From NCBI RefSeq assembly GCF_000372805.1, contig NZ_KB889886.1:1-64000 (forward strand): DNA of 64,000 bases. Reading direction: 5' to 3'. Below the pieces are notes generated by a model, which saw only the letters and a list, made by a program, of their open reading frames with translations, ran no database searches and was not told the DNA's origin. This stretch comes from Marinobacter gelidimuriae (lineage in GTDB: Bacteria > Pseudomonadota > Gammaproteobacteria > Pseudomonadales > Oleiphilaceae). Positions 18,381 through 27,296 of this stretch are shown here, one piece after another. Position numbers and translations under genes: made by a program. The number at the start of each line of letters is the position of its first letter. Positions within the stretch are counted from its first letter, which is position 1.

Positions 18381-21300
18381 ATGCCGGTTTTAGATAAAAA
18401 GTACGACAAGCTTACGTTGAACGGCGACTACCTTAACGATCCACTGCTCATGGCGCTCGCGTGGAAGAAGGCACATGACTATATCCGTACAGCCAACTGG
18501 TACGCGGATAACTTTGAACTCGATGTGTCATCTATCGATTTGCCGAATCGCTGTAACGAATGGGTCAACGATATTCAGGAAAAGCTTGAGTTCAAACCAC
18601 TCGAGCTCGTTCCAGCTCCAAAATCCCATCCATGGGAATTTGTTAAGCCAGAAGATCCGTTTAAGGTAGCGGAGTACAAAGTGATTTGGCAGCCCAAAGT
18701 CACTCTCAAAGTTGAAGGGGGTTCTGCTCGTGAGCAGAAGGATGGCGACAAAGACCTATTGAGACTGAGACCTTTAGCCCACATAGGCATTCGTGAACAA
18801 GCGATTATGACACTTGTCATGATGTGCTTGGCAAACGAAGTTGAGTCCATGCAAGGTGACCCATCAACTGACTACGAGAATGTTCATGAAAAAGGCGTAG
18901 CCAGCTACGGCAATCGACTCTACTGCCGCTATAAAGATGACAAGGCTGAGCACAGCTACGGCGCAACGACCACCTACAGCAAATACTTCACTGATTACCG
19001 AAAATTCCTCGAACGCCCATACCATTTTGCTAGAAAAGAGTTGCAAGAAAAATCGGAAGAGGAAGAGGTATACCTGTTGGAGCTGGACCTGTCTCAGTTT
19101 TTCGACTGTATCAACCGAGAGATACTTGTCGAGAAAATTGAGACACTGGCAAATCAGCAAGAGCCCAATGAAGAACTCGATAGATTAGCCAGTAAAAGCG
19201 TGCTTAGCGCGTTTAAGGACTGGGACTGGTCACAGTCAGCGAAAGATAGATACAAGAAATTGTGCTCCTCGGATGAGGTACGTGAAGCACCGCCAGGACT
19301 CCCCCAGGGACTTGTTGCGTCTGGCTTTTTAGCCAATATCTATATGGCAGAGTTTGACGGCTATATGAGAAAACTCATAGGTCAAGCCATAAACGAGCTA
19401 GGCGACATAAGACTTTCTGATTACTGCCGTTACGTTGATGACATGCGCCTTGTATTGGTTGGCCCCAACCGGGAAAAGCTAGAACGCGCGCCCCATGAAG
19501 AAAGCTCCCAAGACCAAACTCATTTGGACATAATCAAGTCAGCATTACTTGGTAAAATAATGCCTGAGCTAAAAGCTCTGAATCTTAAAGCTAATAAAAA
19601 GAAAACAAAAATTGAAGTTTTCAGAGGCAAGTCTGTTGGTATTTCGCACACACTGGAGGATATTCAGACCAGTGTGTCAGGTCCGGTATCAAATGAGGAT
19701 GCGGAGATTCACCTTGGTCAGCTTGAGTCACTACTCGTTCTATCGAGCAGTGATGCTGAGGATCAAACTGAAGGCTCAGGGCGCTTTAACCGGCTTGCTG
19801 CAATAGAGAAAGGCATATTTGATGTCCGCGAGGACACGTTGAAACGCTTCGCAGCCAATAAAATATCGAGCTTACTGAACAATATACGCCATTTTACTTC
19901 ACGCAAAACCGATGAAGACGGCCAAGCAAGGCCAGGTGACTGGGACTACTTGCAGGAGAGGCTCGCTCGGCGATTCATAGCCTGTTGGAGCCGAGATCCC
20001 GCATTGGTTTTATTGCTCAAAAAAGGACTCGAGCTCTTCCCAAGCACTAAACTACTTGAGCCGGTACTGGATCAACTTCGCTACCTCAAAGGGTTACCGT
20101 ACTCCTTCGAGCTTGAGGCAGATGACCCGCAAGCCATGCGGCAGGCCGCCATTGGGAAGTATTGCCTCGCCGAGGTTTTCCGGCATACGGCTACCATCAT
20201 TCATCGTAAAGATAGACAGGCAATTCCTGCCCACGCAGACATTGATGGATTTTTCGAATTACTACAGACCTCCGCGATAGCAGTTATCTCCAGACCCGCA
20301 GGGTTAAATGACACGGGAAGCATTGAAAAGGATGCAAAGTTCGCCCCACTGGCATCGCTCCGGCAAGAGGACTTTGAGTTTTTAGCAGACCAAGCCAGAT
20401 TCCTGCTGTTAGTGCGGTTAGACACCACTCTGGAAGCAAGCTCTGGCTCACCGTTCCACGACTTTATTTTTAAACTGGCCAAAGGATTTCGGAACACCCC
20501 CCTACCCGCCGAAGTAGATAATCGTGATATCGCTACCGCAATACTAATTGCCAGTCAGTTGATAGATGACTCGAAACCACTCCTCCGTTCGACTGCGAGC
20601 CTACTGGAAACTCATGGTGAGGCAGCAGAGATACTAGAGCTGATTGCGATACAGGATACAACGCTTTTCCATGCTCTTATTCTTCATGCTCGGGTATTAC
20701 CGTATACATGGCTCGAGAAATCAGGTGTGTCTGAGCTGGTACAGAAGCTCTATATAGGAGTCAGACCGTCAGCTAAAGCGCTTTCTGAGATTAAAACTCG
20801 CATCTCGCTATATAAACTTATCTCGCGCCCGGACAATCCCTTTGGCAATGAAATCATGGCGCTCAAGCTCATGCAGGCGTTGCTGGATAAAGAGGCCGAG
20901 TTCGCCAAGGCAAATCGGGAAGATATCATTGACTTGGCGAAGACAAAAGTAACGTTTGAGAAGTTTTCAGCCCCACCTATCTTCGACGTTTTTGAACACA
21001 GCCTCACCATTGAGCTAGAATTTCATCCAACTTTCAAGAAAGCGGCGAAACACCTTCACCCCGAACACGACGAGACCTTTGTACTGCAACGCACCGCTCT
21101 GTGCTTACGTGCCGCTTTAGCAGGCTCTGGCGACCCTACAGGTTTTGGGCAAACTATTTCCCCGAGAACTGGCTACCGTGGTCTAAAAACAACACAGTAC
21201 AAAAGACAAATTGGTCTTCTCACGACGCCCGAATCTCTTGCTGGTGAATCTGCTCAGTTCTCTGGCTGGCTTACCACTCTGCTCTCAAAGCTACTCAAGT

Positions 21301-22373
21301 GGCCAGGTATTCGCGTAAACGACCAAGGCTATCCCTGGCCTGCTGAACTCACTATTGAAAATGTCAGAAAGTTAGTTGAAGAGCGGCTCACCAAACTCAA
21401 GGAATGCTACTGCCAACAATCCCACATGCCCGGCCTTTCCGAGTTGATTTCACCGGACTGGGACGCAGCCAAAAGAAGTCTGATTGTAGCCATGGTTCAA
21501 ACCAAAATGCCGCAACAAAAGGACTTCGTTGAGCATGGCTTATTTCTGGATGACCCCGAATACCGCGCAAGTCACAGGCGACATTTGGCACGGGTCGCGA
21601 AACTGGTAACCAAGCATATTGAGGCCCAACATCTTAAGAAGCCAACCAACGGTGACCGTGAACAGGATATAGATCTAATAGTGCTACCTGAGCTGGCCGT
21701 CCACCAGGACGATATGGATATCCTGATTCACCTATCCCGAAAAACCCACGCAATTGTCGTTGCCGGCCTTGGTTTCATTAATCAGTCAGGTGTGAAAGGC
21801 CCAAATAACTGTGCCATCTGGGTAGTGCCCAGAAAACACAATGGCAATCGGAACGAAATCCAAAAATTTCAGGGCAAACACCACATGACTACTCCTGAAA
21901 AACAGATGAATATTCAACCGTGGCGGCCCTACCAGCTATTGCTTGAACTTGCCCATCCGGCCTTTCCGAATGCTCCGGGCTTTACTCTCACGGCGGCCAT
22001 CTGCTTCGACTCCACGGACATAGCGCTGAGCGCAGACCTGCGCGACAAGTCCCATGCGCTTTTGATTCCAGCACTCAACCGAGATGTAAACACCTTCGAC
22101 TCCATGGTTGAAGCACTCCATTATCACATTTACCAGCACGTTGTTCTCGTCAATACTGGCGAATATGGCGGCTCTTACGCTATGGCACCGTATGACGAGC
22201 GGCACAACCGGTTGATTGCTCATTCGAACGGCAATGACCAGGTGACAATAAACACCTTCAAGATGAATATGTTTGATTTCCGGCGTGACGGGGTTGGCTC
22301 GGGCATGCAGTCAGGCATAAAACAAAAATCTGCCCCGGCCGGTGTTGCCATCAAACAAACAGGGAGCAAATAG
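18381..22373 (+). CDS. Defence reverse transcriptase with C-terminal nitrilase (DRT1 / UG1-like)
   Basis: A 1330-residue fusion. The RT domain shows motif A LELDLSQFFDCI (Asp236), the motif B region PPGLPQGLVASGFLANIY (about 304-321) and motif C YVDD (351-354) in YCRYVDDMRLVL. A long helical middle region (about 450-1080) is expected for the class 1 UG/Abi RTs. The last 240 residues are a carbon-nitrogen hydrolase with a complete Glu-Lys-Cys triad: E1104 in IVLPELAV, K1166 in FQGKHHM, and C1208 in AAICFDS. RT plus nitrilase in one chain is the published design of defence-associated reverse transcriptase type 1. The start is ATG 18381, with AAGGA 8 bp upstream and only 10 bp from the hsdS stop. 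A longer open frame begins inside hsdS but is not RT-like. The next gene follows after 2 bp. Codon usage is more AT-rich than in hsdRMS, suggesting a separate origin. Confidence 0.9.
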   Translation: MPVLDKKYDKLTLNGDYLNDPLLMALAWKKAHDYIRTANWYADNFELDVSSIDLPNRCNEWVNDIQEKLEFKPLELVPAPKSHPWEFVKPEDPFKVAEYKVIWQPKVTLKVEGGSAREQKDGDKDLLRLRPLAHIGIREQAIMTLVMMCLANEVESMQGDPSTDYENVHEKGVASYGNRLYCRYKDDKAEHSYGATTTYSKYFTDYRKFLERPYHFARKELQEKSEEEEVYLLELDLSQFFDCINREILVEKIETLANQQEPNEELDRLASKSVLSAFKDWDWSQSAKDRYKKLCSSDEVREAPPGLPQGLVASGFLANIYMAEFDGYMRKLIGQAINELGDIRLSDYCRYVDDMRLVLVGPNREKLERAPHEESSQDQTHLDIIKSALLGKIMPELKALNLKANKKKTKIEVFRGKSVGISHTLEDIQTSVSGPVSNEDAEIHLGQLESLLVLSSSDAEDQTEGSGRFNRLAAIEKGIFDVREDTLKRFAANKISSLLNNIRHFTSRKTDEDGQARPGDWDYLQERLARRFIACWSRDPALVLLLKKGLELFPSTKLLEPVLDQLRYLKGLPYSFELEADDPQAMRQAAIGKYCLAEVFRHTATIIHRKDRQAIPAHADIDGFFELLQTSAIAVISRPAGLNDTGSIEKDAKFAPLASLRQEDFEFLADQARFLLLVRLDTTLEASSGSPFHDFIFKLAKGFRNTPLPAEVDNRDIATAILIASQLIDDSKPLLRSTASLLETHGEAAEILELIAIQDTTLFHALILHARVLPYTWLEKSGVSELVQKLYIGVRPSAKALSEIKTRISLYKLISRPDNPFGNEIMALKLMQALLDKEAEFAKANREDIIDLAKTKVTFEKFSAPPIFDVFEHSLTIELEFHPTFKKAAKHLHPEHDETFVLQRTALCLRAALAGSGDPTGFGQTISPRTGYRGLKTTQYKRQIGLLTTPESLAGESAQFSGWLTTLLSKLLKWPGIRVNDQGYPWPAELTIENVRKLVEERLTKLKECYCQQSHMPGLSELISPDWDAAKRSLIVAMVQTKMPQQKDFVEHGLFLDDPEYRASHRRHLARVAKLVTKHIEAQHLKKPTNGDREQDIDLIVLPELAVHQDDMDILIHLSRKTHAIVVAGLGFINQSGVKGPNNCAIWVVPRKHNGNRNEIQKFQGKHHMTTPEKQMNIQPWRPYQLLLELAHPAFPNAPGFTLTAAICFDSTDIALSADLRDKSHALLIPALNRDVNTFDSMVEALHYHIYQHVVLVNTGEYGGSYAMAPYDERHNRLIAHSNGNDQVTINTFKMNMFDFRRDGVGSGMQSGIKQKSAPAGVAIKQTGSK

Positions 22374-22375
22374 GG

Positions 22376-23464
22376 ATGGCAATCGAACAAGGCATCTGGC
22401 GCATTGGCGACCAGCCAAAAAAGCTCAAACCCGCCGCCCTGGCAGACGAAGCGTTGCTGGAAGACCAGGTGATGAAGGACATGTCCATTCTGAATTCGGA
22501 CTGGCTCCTCATCGGCCGTCAGGTGCGCACCAGCTACGACAAGCTCATCGACCTGCTGGCCATGGATGCCAACGGCTCCATCATCATTGTTGAGCTCAAG
22601 CGAAATAAGACACCTCGTGATGTGGTTGCGCAGACCATCGACTATGCCTCCTGGATAGCCAACCTCTCCGATTCGGACATCGTGGACATCTACCTTAACT
22701 TCGCGAAAACCTACCAGCTTAAACACCAAACGCTGGATGAAGCCTTCGCCGCTAAGTTCCGAACGTCTCTCTCGGACATCACCATCAACGACAGTCACCA
22801 GATGGTTGTCGTCGCGACCTCGCTGGATGCGAGCACCGAGCGCATCATCAACTACCTGAACGAATACGCTCAGATATCTATCAACGCACTCTTCTTCGCA
22901 GCCTTCGAAGACAACGGCCAGCAGTATCTGAGCCGCGCTTGGATGATTGACCCGGATGAAAATCAGGAGCGTGCCGTGACTAAGGGTAAGAAGGAGCCCT
23001 GGAACGGCGAGTTTTATGTCTCTTTTGGTGATAACCGCCCATGGGAGCTTGCAAGAAAGCTCGGTTTCATCGCCGGCGGTGGTGCCAATTGGTACTCCAA
23101 AACCCTATCGATGCTCTCAGAGGGCGACCGAGTGTGGGCAAACATCCCGAAGACCGGCTACGTTGGCGTGGGCATAGTCACCGGCGAGCGTGAACGAGCG
23201 GATCAATTCGAGTTTGATACCCCCGATGGCCCGCTCACCCTTCAACAAATGGAAGACACTGGGATCTATAGTCACCTGGATGGAGAGGCTGACGATGAAA
23301 CGGCAGAATATCTCGTCCCGGTGCGTTGGCTGAATACCGTTCCGAAAGACCGAGCCTTTAGTGAAGTTGGGCTCTTTGGCAACCAGAATACGGTCTGCAA
23401 ACCGACAACGCCGAAGTGGAGTCACACTACCAATCGACTTAAACAGGCTTGGCATATCCAGTGA
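22376..23464 (+). CDS. NucS/DUF91-like PD-(D/E)xK nuclease with a C-terminal PUA/EVE-like region
   Basis: A 362-residue protein that starts 2 bp after the RT-nitrilase stop, with AGGGAG as ribosome site. The N-terminal half matches the NucS-type endonuclease core: LEDQV (E30), IDLLAMDANGSIIIVELKRNK with D59, E73 and K75, then TIDYASWI. This predicts a metal-dependent nuclease. The C-terminal part (about 225-362) reads GDRVWANIPKTGYVGVGIVTG and ends with GLFGNQNTVCKP...W, which resembles PUA/EVE-type domains that bind modified bases. A linker segment EPWNGEFYVSFGD lies between them. This is the last gene of the operon. It may be an effector or a reader acting with the RT-nitrilase or with HsdRMS. 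The domain assignment is by eye. Confidence 0.72.
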   Translation: MAIEQGIWRIGDQPKKLKPAALADEALLEDQVMKDMSILNSDWLLIGRQVRTSYDKLIDLLAMDANGSIIIVELKRNKTPRDVVAQTIDYASWIANLSDSDIVDIYLNFAKTYQLKHQTLDEAFAAKFRTSLSDITINDSHQMVVVATSLDASTERIINYLNEYAQISINALFFAAFEDNGQQYLSRAWMIDPDENQERAVTKGKKEPWNGEFYVSFGDNRPWELARKLGFIAGGGANWYSKTLSMLSEGDRVWANIPKTGYVGVGIVTGERERADQFEFDTPDGPLTLQQMEDTGIYSHLDGEADDETAEYLVPVRWLNTVPKDRAFSEVGLFGNQNTVCKPTTPKWSHTTNRLKQAWHIQ

Positions 23465-23473
23465 GCAAAGAGG

Positions 23474-24300
23474 TCACGGTGGCTCATCGAAGGGGTGCAT
23501 AAGCTCAAAACCGTCGTCCGGCAACTTGGCGCCACTATAGCCCAATAAGGCGAATTCACTAATGTCGGCGTCAGCCGGAATAGCCCGAAGCTCAAGATAA
23601 CGGCTAAAATCTCGCCTGGTGCGCGGCGGCAGGCGGCGCGTGAACGCCTCCATCACTTGATGACGGTGCTCTACCTGCTTCAGCGGAAAGGCCGGATAAC
23701 CCTGGAACCCTACCTCTTTGGCGCGAGCCATCTCAGTTCCAACACTGTACTGGAGCACCACATGGCCACCTTGCTTTACCAATTGCCCAACACGATACCG
23801 GGAGCGCTTTTGACTCTCTCGTGCCTGCCAAAAAAGCAGCAGTCGTTGTGGTTCAACCAGATGTTCAATCAAGCGGGTCATGTCAGTTCTCCAGGGCCTG
23901 CAGTAGGCGTTAAACTCGTTCGGATCACGCACCATGCGTTGCATTTTCTCGGGTTGCAACTCATGGCCGAGACTGGTTCCGTTGTCAAAATATGGTGCAA
24001 ACCTCGCGGTAGGGCTGTCTTCTGTCCAAATCAGACCCCAGTTCTCTTGATGCCTGTCGGTATTACCAATTAAGGCGTCAAAACAAAGACCTAGCCCCCA
24101 GTAAAGTCGCCAATCATGAGAGAGCCATCCGCCTCGCTCCAGTACACGGCTTAACGTAATGATAGTGGATAGATTGTGTCGCTTGCCTTTCTCCCGATCG
24201 TAGTCAGGAATGCGGCGTTGCATGCAGTCTCCGCCTGGGAAAAAACGCTCATCGTTTTCGTCGTTGTACCCTAAAAACCATTCGTTTACGGTGAGTATCT
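23474..24300 (-). pseudogene. HipA-like kinase, N-terminally truncated
   Basis: The frame keeps the C-lobe of a HipA-like serine/threonine kinase: DALIGNTDRHQENWGL, with the catalytic Asp and Mg-binding Asn, and FAPYFDNGTSLGHE, the DFG-like metal site. The N-lobe with the nucleotide-binding loop is missing. Recognisable homology begins near ILTVNEWFLGYNDE. Immediately upstream, the DNA reads as an Mrr-like nuclease remnant on the opposite strand. The junction near 24300 therefore looks like a deletion scar joining two broken genes head to head. It is convergent with the RT operon, 9 bp past the NucS-like stop. Confidence 0.6.
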
Positions 24301-24304
24301 GGTT

Positions 24305-24558
24305 GGGGAAGACCAGGGTCAGTATGAGTTTCGCTCCGAACAAGAGTTAGTGGGCGAATTTGCGAGTATTCGTAAGGTCAAATGGCGAGGGCGCGTTTCC
24401 CGAGACCAGCTTTCTACGAAGCCGAGCAAGCAACCATACCCGTCACGCTCATCGACATCGATCTATTGGCGGACTTGGTAGTGGCGAATTATGAGCAGTT
24501 CGACATAGAGGGCCAGCGACTTATGCCGCTGATGAAAGTCTACTGGCCAGCAGAGTGA
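24305..24558 (+). pseudogene. Mrr-type restriction endonuclease remnant, deleted and frameshifted
   Basis: Two reading frames together resemble a restriction endonuclease. The first reads GEDQGQYEFRSEQELV, then EFASIRKVKWRGRVSRDQLS. A second frame reads ATIPVTLIDIDLLADLVVANYEQFD and ends MKVYWPAE. The piece between, which should carry the Mrr_cat active site, is missing. I assign the family from the VTLIDxxxLAxL ending typical of Mrr_cat domains. This call is tentative. Confidence 0.4.
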
Positions 24559-24643
24559 AGTGAGTCGCACTTTAAAAAGTCGATTTCCGTGGATACCAAG
24601 CCTGGATACCCGAGCCCAGCTACTCAAAGCTTAACAGCTGAAA

Positions 24644-24862
24644 ATGCCTAATCGTAAGGCCTGCCGCATCCAGTACGAACAACCCGCAGATGGTTACAAT
24701 AATGCAAACTGGCCAGAGATGATCCAGTGGTTGGTTGAACACATGACCCGGCTAGAGCAAGCCCTGAGCGGCCCACTGGAGAAGATTCGACAGCAGTTGA
24801 GAAACACCGATCTGAGCAGTGGGTCATCTGACCAGAATACAGAACTACTAAGAAATGCTTAG
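24644..24862 (+). CDS. Small protein resembling a DUF4268 C-terminal piece
   Basis: A 72-residue frame reading RIQYEQPADGYNNANWPEMIQWLVEHMTRLEQAL, then a polar tail. The 'YNxxNWPEMIxWLVEHMxRLExAL' pattern resembles the C-terminal end of DUF4268 proteins, which are often found with restriction-type genes. No convincing ribosome site precedes the ATG, so this may be a gene fragment left by the deletions in this region. Confidence 0.4.
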   Translation: MPNRKACRIQYEQPADGYNNANWPEMIQWLVEHMTRLEQALSGPLEKIRQQLRNTDLSSGSSDQNTELLRNA

Positions 24863-24952
24863 TAGTTCGCTGAAATAGCAGGAATAGCTGTCTGGCCGGG
24901 CTCTAAGTACACGCTATACTGTGTTATTTGAGTAAAACGACAAGGAGATGTC

Positions 24953-25540
24953 ATGACTGAACAACAAATACGGATTTTTACCTCAAACGATGGCCAAGCC
25001 CAGCTTGAAGTGGCGCTGGAACAGGAGACGGTTTGGCTTCATCAAAGTCAGATGGCTGCATTGTTCGACACCTCAACGGATAACGTCGGTTTGCACCTGA
25101 AGAACATCTATCAAGAGGGTGAACTGAAGGAAGTTCCAACTACCGAGGATTTCTCGGTAGTTCGGCAGGAAGGCAAGCGACAGGTTCGCCGGAGCATCAC
25201 ACACTACAACCTGGATGCCATAATATCCGTTGGCTACAGAGTCAGCTCAAAGCGCGCTACTCAGTTCCGGCAGTGGGCCACGCAGGTACTGAAAGATCAC
25301 CTGGTTCAAGGCTACACCCTGAACCAGCGCCGGCTCACCGAGCGCGGCATAGAGTTCGAGCAGGCCGTTAATCTGCTAAGCCGCACCCTGACTAATCAAG
25401 GCTTGGTTTCCACCGAAGGCGAAGCCGTTGCCCGGGTAATCAGTGATTACGCCCGTTCATGGAGCCTGTTGCAGGGCTATGACGAACAGCAGTTGGCTGA
25501 AGTGGGTATCAAGCAACTTGATATGCTGGCACGATCAGGC
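24953..25540 (+). pseudogene. RhuM family protein, truncated (Fic half lost)
   Basis: The frame begins MTEQQIRIFTSNDGQAQLEV after AAGGAG. It has the RhuM core: VWLHQSQMAALFDTSTDNV, HYNLDAIISVGYRVSS, and RATQFRQWATQVLKDHL. Full-length relatives continue into a Fic/Doc-type domain. Here homology stops after about 195 residues (YDEQQLAEVGIKQLDMLA). The following DNA belongs to a different family (hsdR), read in another frame, with a stop at 25561. It is a truncated gene whose N-terminal domain might still be produced. Confidence 0.7.
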
Positions 25541-25690
25541 GTTTCTGGTGGACTTCGTTAAACAGGAACCCGTGCAGGCAGACGACCGGGACAAATTGCG
25601 CCAGCTGCTGGCTGAACGTGAATTCGCCGGAATCATCTTCACCACAGCACAGAAGTTCGCCTTACTGAATAACGAAAACTTCATAATAAA
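25540..25690 (+). pseudogene. Internal fragment of a second type I hsdR
   Basis: In the frame +1 to RhuM, the DNA reads DQAFLVDFVKQEPVQADDRDKLRQLL and then GIIFTTAQKFALL. This matches the stretch between the Walker A region and motif II of HsdR helicases ('PVQA..R..LR.LL...GIIFTTIQKF'). Neither the preceding nuclease domain nor the following DEAD motif is present. It differs from the intact hsdR at 12638, so a second type I system once stood here. Confidence 0.6.
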
Positions 25691-25813
25691 CCGGCCAATT
25701 ATCCGGCCAAAATCACTTCGCATCATGCCAAGAAAAAATAATAAAAATGATCTACAATAAACAGATAGCAGTACTTATCTTATAAATACAGTGGTTATAA
25801 AACCGGCCAAACC

Positions 25814-27016
25814 ATGACATCGAAACTTGCCATCACTCCCTTTACCCCCCAAGAATCCGCGCTTCAACAGCATGGAATTTTTGACCTGGTGACTCAATTG
25901 GATCGCCAAGCAGCAAAGCTGACGGGGATGATACCGACCCAAAGTGCCGATACAATCCGTTGCCACATGGCCGTCATCAATTCTTATTACTCCAACCTTA
26001 TCGAAGGAAACCGAACCCTTCCCCATGAGATTCGGGCGGCTCAGCGCGGGCACTACAGCGACGATCCGGTTAAACGTGATCATCAAATAGAGTCGGTCGC
26101 GCACATTAGGGTTCAGAAATGGATTGAAGGCCAGGAACTGACACTGAAAACAGTTTGTTCTACGGCGTTTATTCTCACGCTTCACCGTCGGTTTTATGAG
26201 GGGCTTCCAGAGTCCTTGCGACAGCTACGCGATGAAAACGAAATCGTTGCAATGGTTGAGCCGGGACAATGGCGGCAACAGAATGTGAAAGTCGGGCGGC
26301 ATGTTCCTCCTGATGCCAAAGGTCTGGCGAGTTTGATGGAGGGGTTTTGTGATGAATACCGATCTGCCCGCTATCCAGGCAACAGCCGGCTGATCGGCCT
26401 TGCTTGTGCTCACCACCGATTTTTATGGATTCATCCGTTTATGGATGGGAATGGTCGAGTCGTTCGGTTATGGACCGATGCCCTCTTTCGGGCGGAAGGT
26501 TTGGAGAGCTACGGTATCTGGAGCCTCAGCCGAGGCCTGGCTCGCCAATCTTCAGACTACAAAGCAGCTCTGGCACAGGCAGACTATCCAATGCAGGGCA
26601 CGAATGATGGTCGCGGCCCTTTGAGTCAGGAGCGCTTAACACTGTTCTGCAAGTTTATGCTGGAAACCGCGCTGGATCAGGTGAACTACATGTCGGACAT
26701 GCTTGCCTTGGATGGATTGCTTACCAGAATACGGGGCTATATCGACGCTCGAAACGATGGCCGCGTTCCTGGAATGACCGGGAAGTACAAACCGGTTACA
26801 GCTCTATTGCTCTACAATGCGTTCCTGGCAGGATCTCTGGAACGGGCTGATGCCATCGATCTAACGGGGATGCCTGAACGAAGTGCTCGACGATTGCTTG
26901 CGCAATTAAAAGAGGAAGGCCTGCTCAGCGAAACCAGCAGCCGATCACCTCTAAAATGGGAGATCCCCGAGCATGCAGAGCCATTTTATTTCCCGCAGCT
27001 TGCACCAGGTGCCTAG
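25814..27016 (+). CDS. Fic family protein (class II, N-terminal inhibitory helix)
   Basis: A 400-residue Fic protein, probably an AMP-transferase or deAMPylase. The complete Fic motif HPFMDGNGRVVR begins at H207. An inhibitory motif SNLIEGN (S60, E64, G65, N66) lies N-terminal to the core, which defines class II, where the Glu blocks productive ATP binding. The C-terminal part has a winged-helix-like segment (MPERSARRLLAQLKEEGLLSE), often seen in Fic proteins of this type and possibly DNA-binding. No dedicated partner gene is adjacent. It is one of the few intact genes among truncated neighbours. Confidence 0.9.
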   Translation: MTSKLAITPFTPQESALQQHGIFDLVTQLDRQAAKLTGMIPTQSADTIRCHMAVINSYYSNLIEGNRTLPHEIRAAQRGHYSDDPVKRDHQIESVAHIRVQKWIEGQELTLKTVCSTAFILTLHRRFYEGLPESLRQLRDENEIVAMVEPGQWRQQNVKVGRHVPPDAKGLASLMEGFCDEYRSARYPGNSRLIGLACAHHRFLWIHPFMDGNGRVVRLWTDALFRAEGLESYGIWSLSRGLARQSSDYKAALAQADYPMQGTNDGRGPLSQERLTLFCKFMLETALDQVNYMSDMLALDGLLTRIRGYIDARNDGRVPGMTGKYKPVTALLLYNAFLAGSLERADAIDLTGMPERSARRLLAQLKEEGLLSETSSRSPLKWEIPEHAEPFYFPQLAPGA

Positions 27017-27110
27017 CATTAGCCACGCGTACTAAAGAACACTGCATAATCAAGCGCCAACATTGAGCACGCGATTGTCCATTTTTTAAAAACTACACTC
27101 TGAGGTTTTC

Positions 27111-27248
27111 ATGTTTTCTGGATTGAGCTCTGTTTTCCGATCATTAATGCGGCTGAGTCTTGTTTCTCAGATTACCATCGGCATTGCTGCCGGTGTACTG
27201 TTCACCGCGGCTGCCTGTCGACGGGCGGAAGCCCGGCAAGAAGGGTAA
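27111..27248 (+). pseudogene. N-terminal fragment of an SstT-like Na+/serine-threonine symporter
   Basis: MFSGLSSVFRSLMRLSLVSQ and ITIGIAAGVL are the typical start of an SstT/dicarboxylate-symporter family protein, preceded by GAGG. After residue 30 the sequence leaves the family and stops at codon 46 (TAAACRRAEARQEG). Only the first membrane helix remains, so the gene was cut by a deletion or insertion. Confidence 0.6.
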
Positions 27249-27296
27249 GTGTTGAAGATTGAAGGTTGAGCGATATACAAAATCAGGGTGCACGAC

